Assembly (NCBI GenBank): GCA_017958015.1
Contig: JAGDDM010000073.1
Coordinates: 1-5,412 of the forward strand
From: Abditibacteriota bacterium
GTDB taxonomy: Bacteria > Armatimonadota > UBA5829
DNA length: 5,412 nt
Direction: 5' to 3'
Of the stretch, positions 4,541 to 5,412 are shown piece by piece. A program made the translations under genes and the position numbers. How positions within the stretch are numbered: the first letter of the stretch is position 1; each line of letters begins with the position of its first letter. The notes beneath the pieces were generated by a model. The model did no database searches, was not told the DNA's origin, and saw nothing but the letters and a program-made list of their open reading frames with translations.

Positions 4541-5412
4541 ATGAAAGCATTACTCAAAGCTCTTGTTCTCGCGGTACTTCTGGCGGGCGCGGCCCACGCC
4601 ATGATGTACCCGGGCAACAACATCGTTTCCCGGCAGGTAGCCGAGGAAGGAATTGTTCTTCTGCGGAACGCGGACAACGCGCTCCCTCTGGCGAAAACCG
4701 ACACGGTTGCGGTTTTCGGTTCCGGCCAGATCGACTTCATCAAGGGCGGCGGCGGCTCCGCTTGGGTCACATCCCCCTACGTCATCAACATTCCCGACGG
4801 CATCCAAAGAGCCGCCAAAGCGGGCAGCGTGAAGTTCTACGAGCCCCTCTACAACGATTACAAGGCGGACAAGAACATCACCGTCTCCCTCGACAAGGCC
4901 AAAGCCGTGGCCGCCAAGGCCAACACCGCGGTCCTCTGCGTGGCCTACCAGTCCTCCGAGGGCGCCGACAGAAGCAAGGGCAAAGGCGACTGGCTCCTCT
5001 CCGAAGAGGATGAAAACCTCCTTGCCAACCTCACCAAGGCGGGTTTCAAAAAGGTCATCGTTGTACTCAACACCGCCGGTATCATCGACACTTCCTGGGT
5101 GGACACCTACAAGCCCCAGGGCGTGCTGTTCTGCTGTCTGCCCGGCGTTGACGGCGGCGACGCGGTTGCCAACATCCTCACCGGCAAAGTGAACCCCTCC
5201 GGCAAACTCTCCGACACCTGGGCGAAGAGCATCGACGCTTATTCCTCCACCCCCGGCTTCGGCGAATCCCGGTTCATCAACTACTCCGAAGGCGTCTACG
5301 TGGGCTACCGCTATTTCCAGACCTTCGACCCCGCCGGTAAAACCGTCCGCTACCCCTTCGGCTACGGACTTTCCTACACGAACTTCCTCATCAACAACGC
5401 CAAGGTAACGAC
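4541..5412 (+). CDS. Secreted GH3 glycoside hydrolase, domain-permuted, 3'-truncated by window
   Basis: The frame is open from 4541 to the window end (290 codons, no stop). Residues 1-20 are a Sec signal peptide ending AHA. What follows matches the C-terminal alpha/beta domain of GH3 enzymes: VAEEGIVLLRNADNALPL at 33-50, VAVFGSGQ at 56-63, GGGGSAWV at 69-76, EGADR at 140-144, SEEDENLL at 154-161, PGVDGGDAVANILTGKVNPS at 201-220 and GKLSDTW at 221-227. The junction to a fibronectin-III-like domain follows, YSEGVYVGYRYF at 248-259 and YPFGYGLSYTNF at 271-282. In ordinary GH3 enzymes a TIM barrel with the nucleophile SDW comes before these motifs. Here it is absent upstream and presumably follows downstream, as reported for permuted beta-glucosidases of rumen bacteria. 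Glu140 in EGADR is a candidate acid/base. Beta-glucosidase or beta-xylosidase activity is likely, but specificity is not readable. Confidence 0.88.
   Translation, partial: MKALLKALVLAVLLAGAAHAMMYPGNNIVSRQVAEEGIVLLRNADNALPLAKTDTVAVFGSGQIDFIKGGGGSAWVTSPYVINIPDGIQRAAKAGSVKFYEPLYNDYKADKNITVSLDKAKAVAAKANTAVLCVAYQSSEGADRSKGKGDWLLSEEDENLLANLTKAGFKKVIVVLNTAGIIDTSWVDTYKPQGVLFCCLPGVDGGDAVANILTGKVNPSGKLSDTWAKSIDAYSSTPGFGESRFINYSEGVYVGYRYFQTFDPAGKTVRYPFGYGLSYTNFLINNAKVT

Overview
The window reads as one divergently organised chromosomal segment of a moderately GC-rich bacterium. It probably has a Gram-negative-type envelope or something close to it. The evidence is three clear Sec signal peptides ending in Ala-x-Ala-type cleavage sites, a lipobox protein, purine-rich Shine-Dalgarno sites and sigma70-like promoters. 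The taxon cannot be fixed from the sequence. The Crp/Fnr-type regulator resembles clostridial relatives. The glycoside hydrolase content fits a polysaccharide-degrading anaerobe from gut, rumen or sediment, but this is inference.

Layout. A Crp/Fnr-family regulator (10-678, +) converges on a predicted DUF2993-like lipoprotein gene (1435-728, -). A strong hairpin terminator lies between them. From the 79-bp gap 1436-1514, two promoters with excellent -10 boxes fire in opposite directions around a 10-bp palindrome. The leftward one drives the lipoprotein gene. The rightward one drives a co-directional cluster: a DUF2961/GH172-type glycoside hydrolase without a signal peptide (1515-2642), then two tandem paralogous secreted metallo-beta-lactamase-fold proteins with ComEC-like motifs (2644-3498 and 3635-4501), then the 5' part of a secreted GH3 enzyme that runs off the window (4541-5412+).

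How the genes may work together. The spacing (1 bp, 136 bp, 39 bp, no rho-independent terminator seen) suggests one transcript. The two glycosidase-type genes point to use of a fructose-, arabinose- or glucose-containing glycan. The role of the twin secreted hydrolases is not explained by any pathway I know, and they are the most novel-looking part. The GH3 protein begins directly with what is normally the C-terminal domain of the family, so it is probably a domain-permuted GH3 whose TIM barrel lies beyond the window.

The 136-bp gap between the paralogues is unusual. It holds two 7-bp-period repeat arrays, G-rich on opposite strands, flanking a folded hairpin core. One array has five G-runs and could form a G-quadruplex on the minus strand. 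The first array starts at the stop codon of the first paralogue, and its first unit has a counterpart after the stop of the second paralogue, which suggests a link to the gene duplication.
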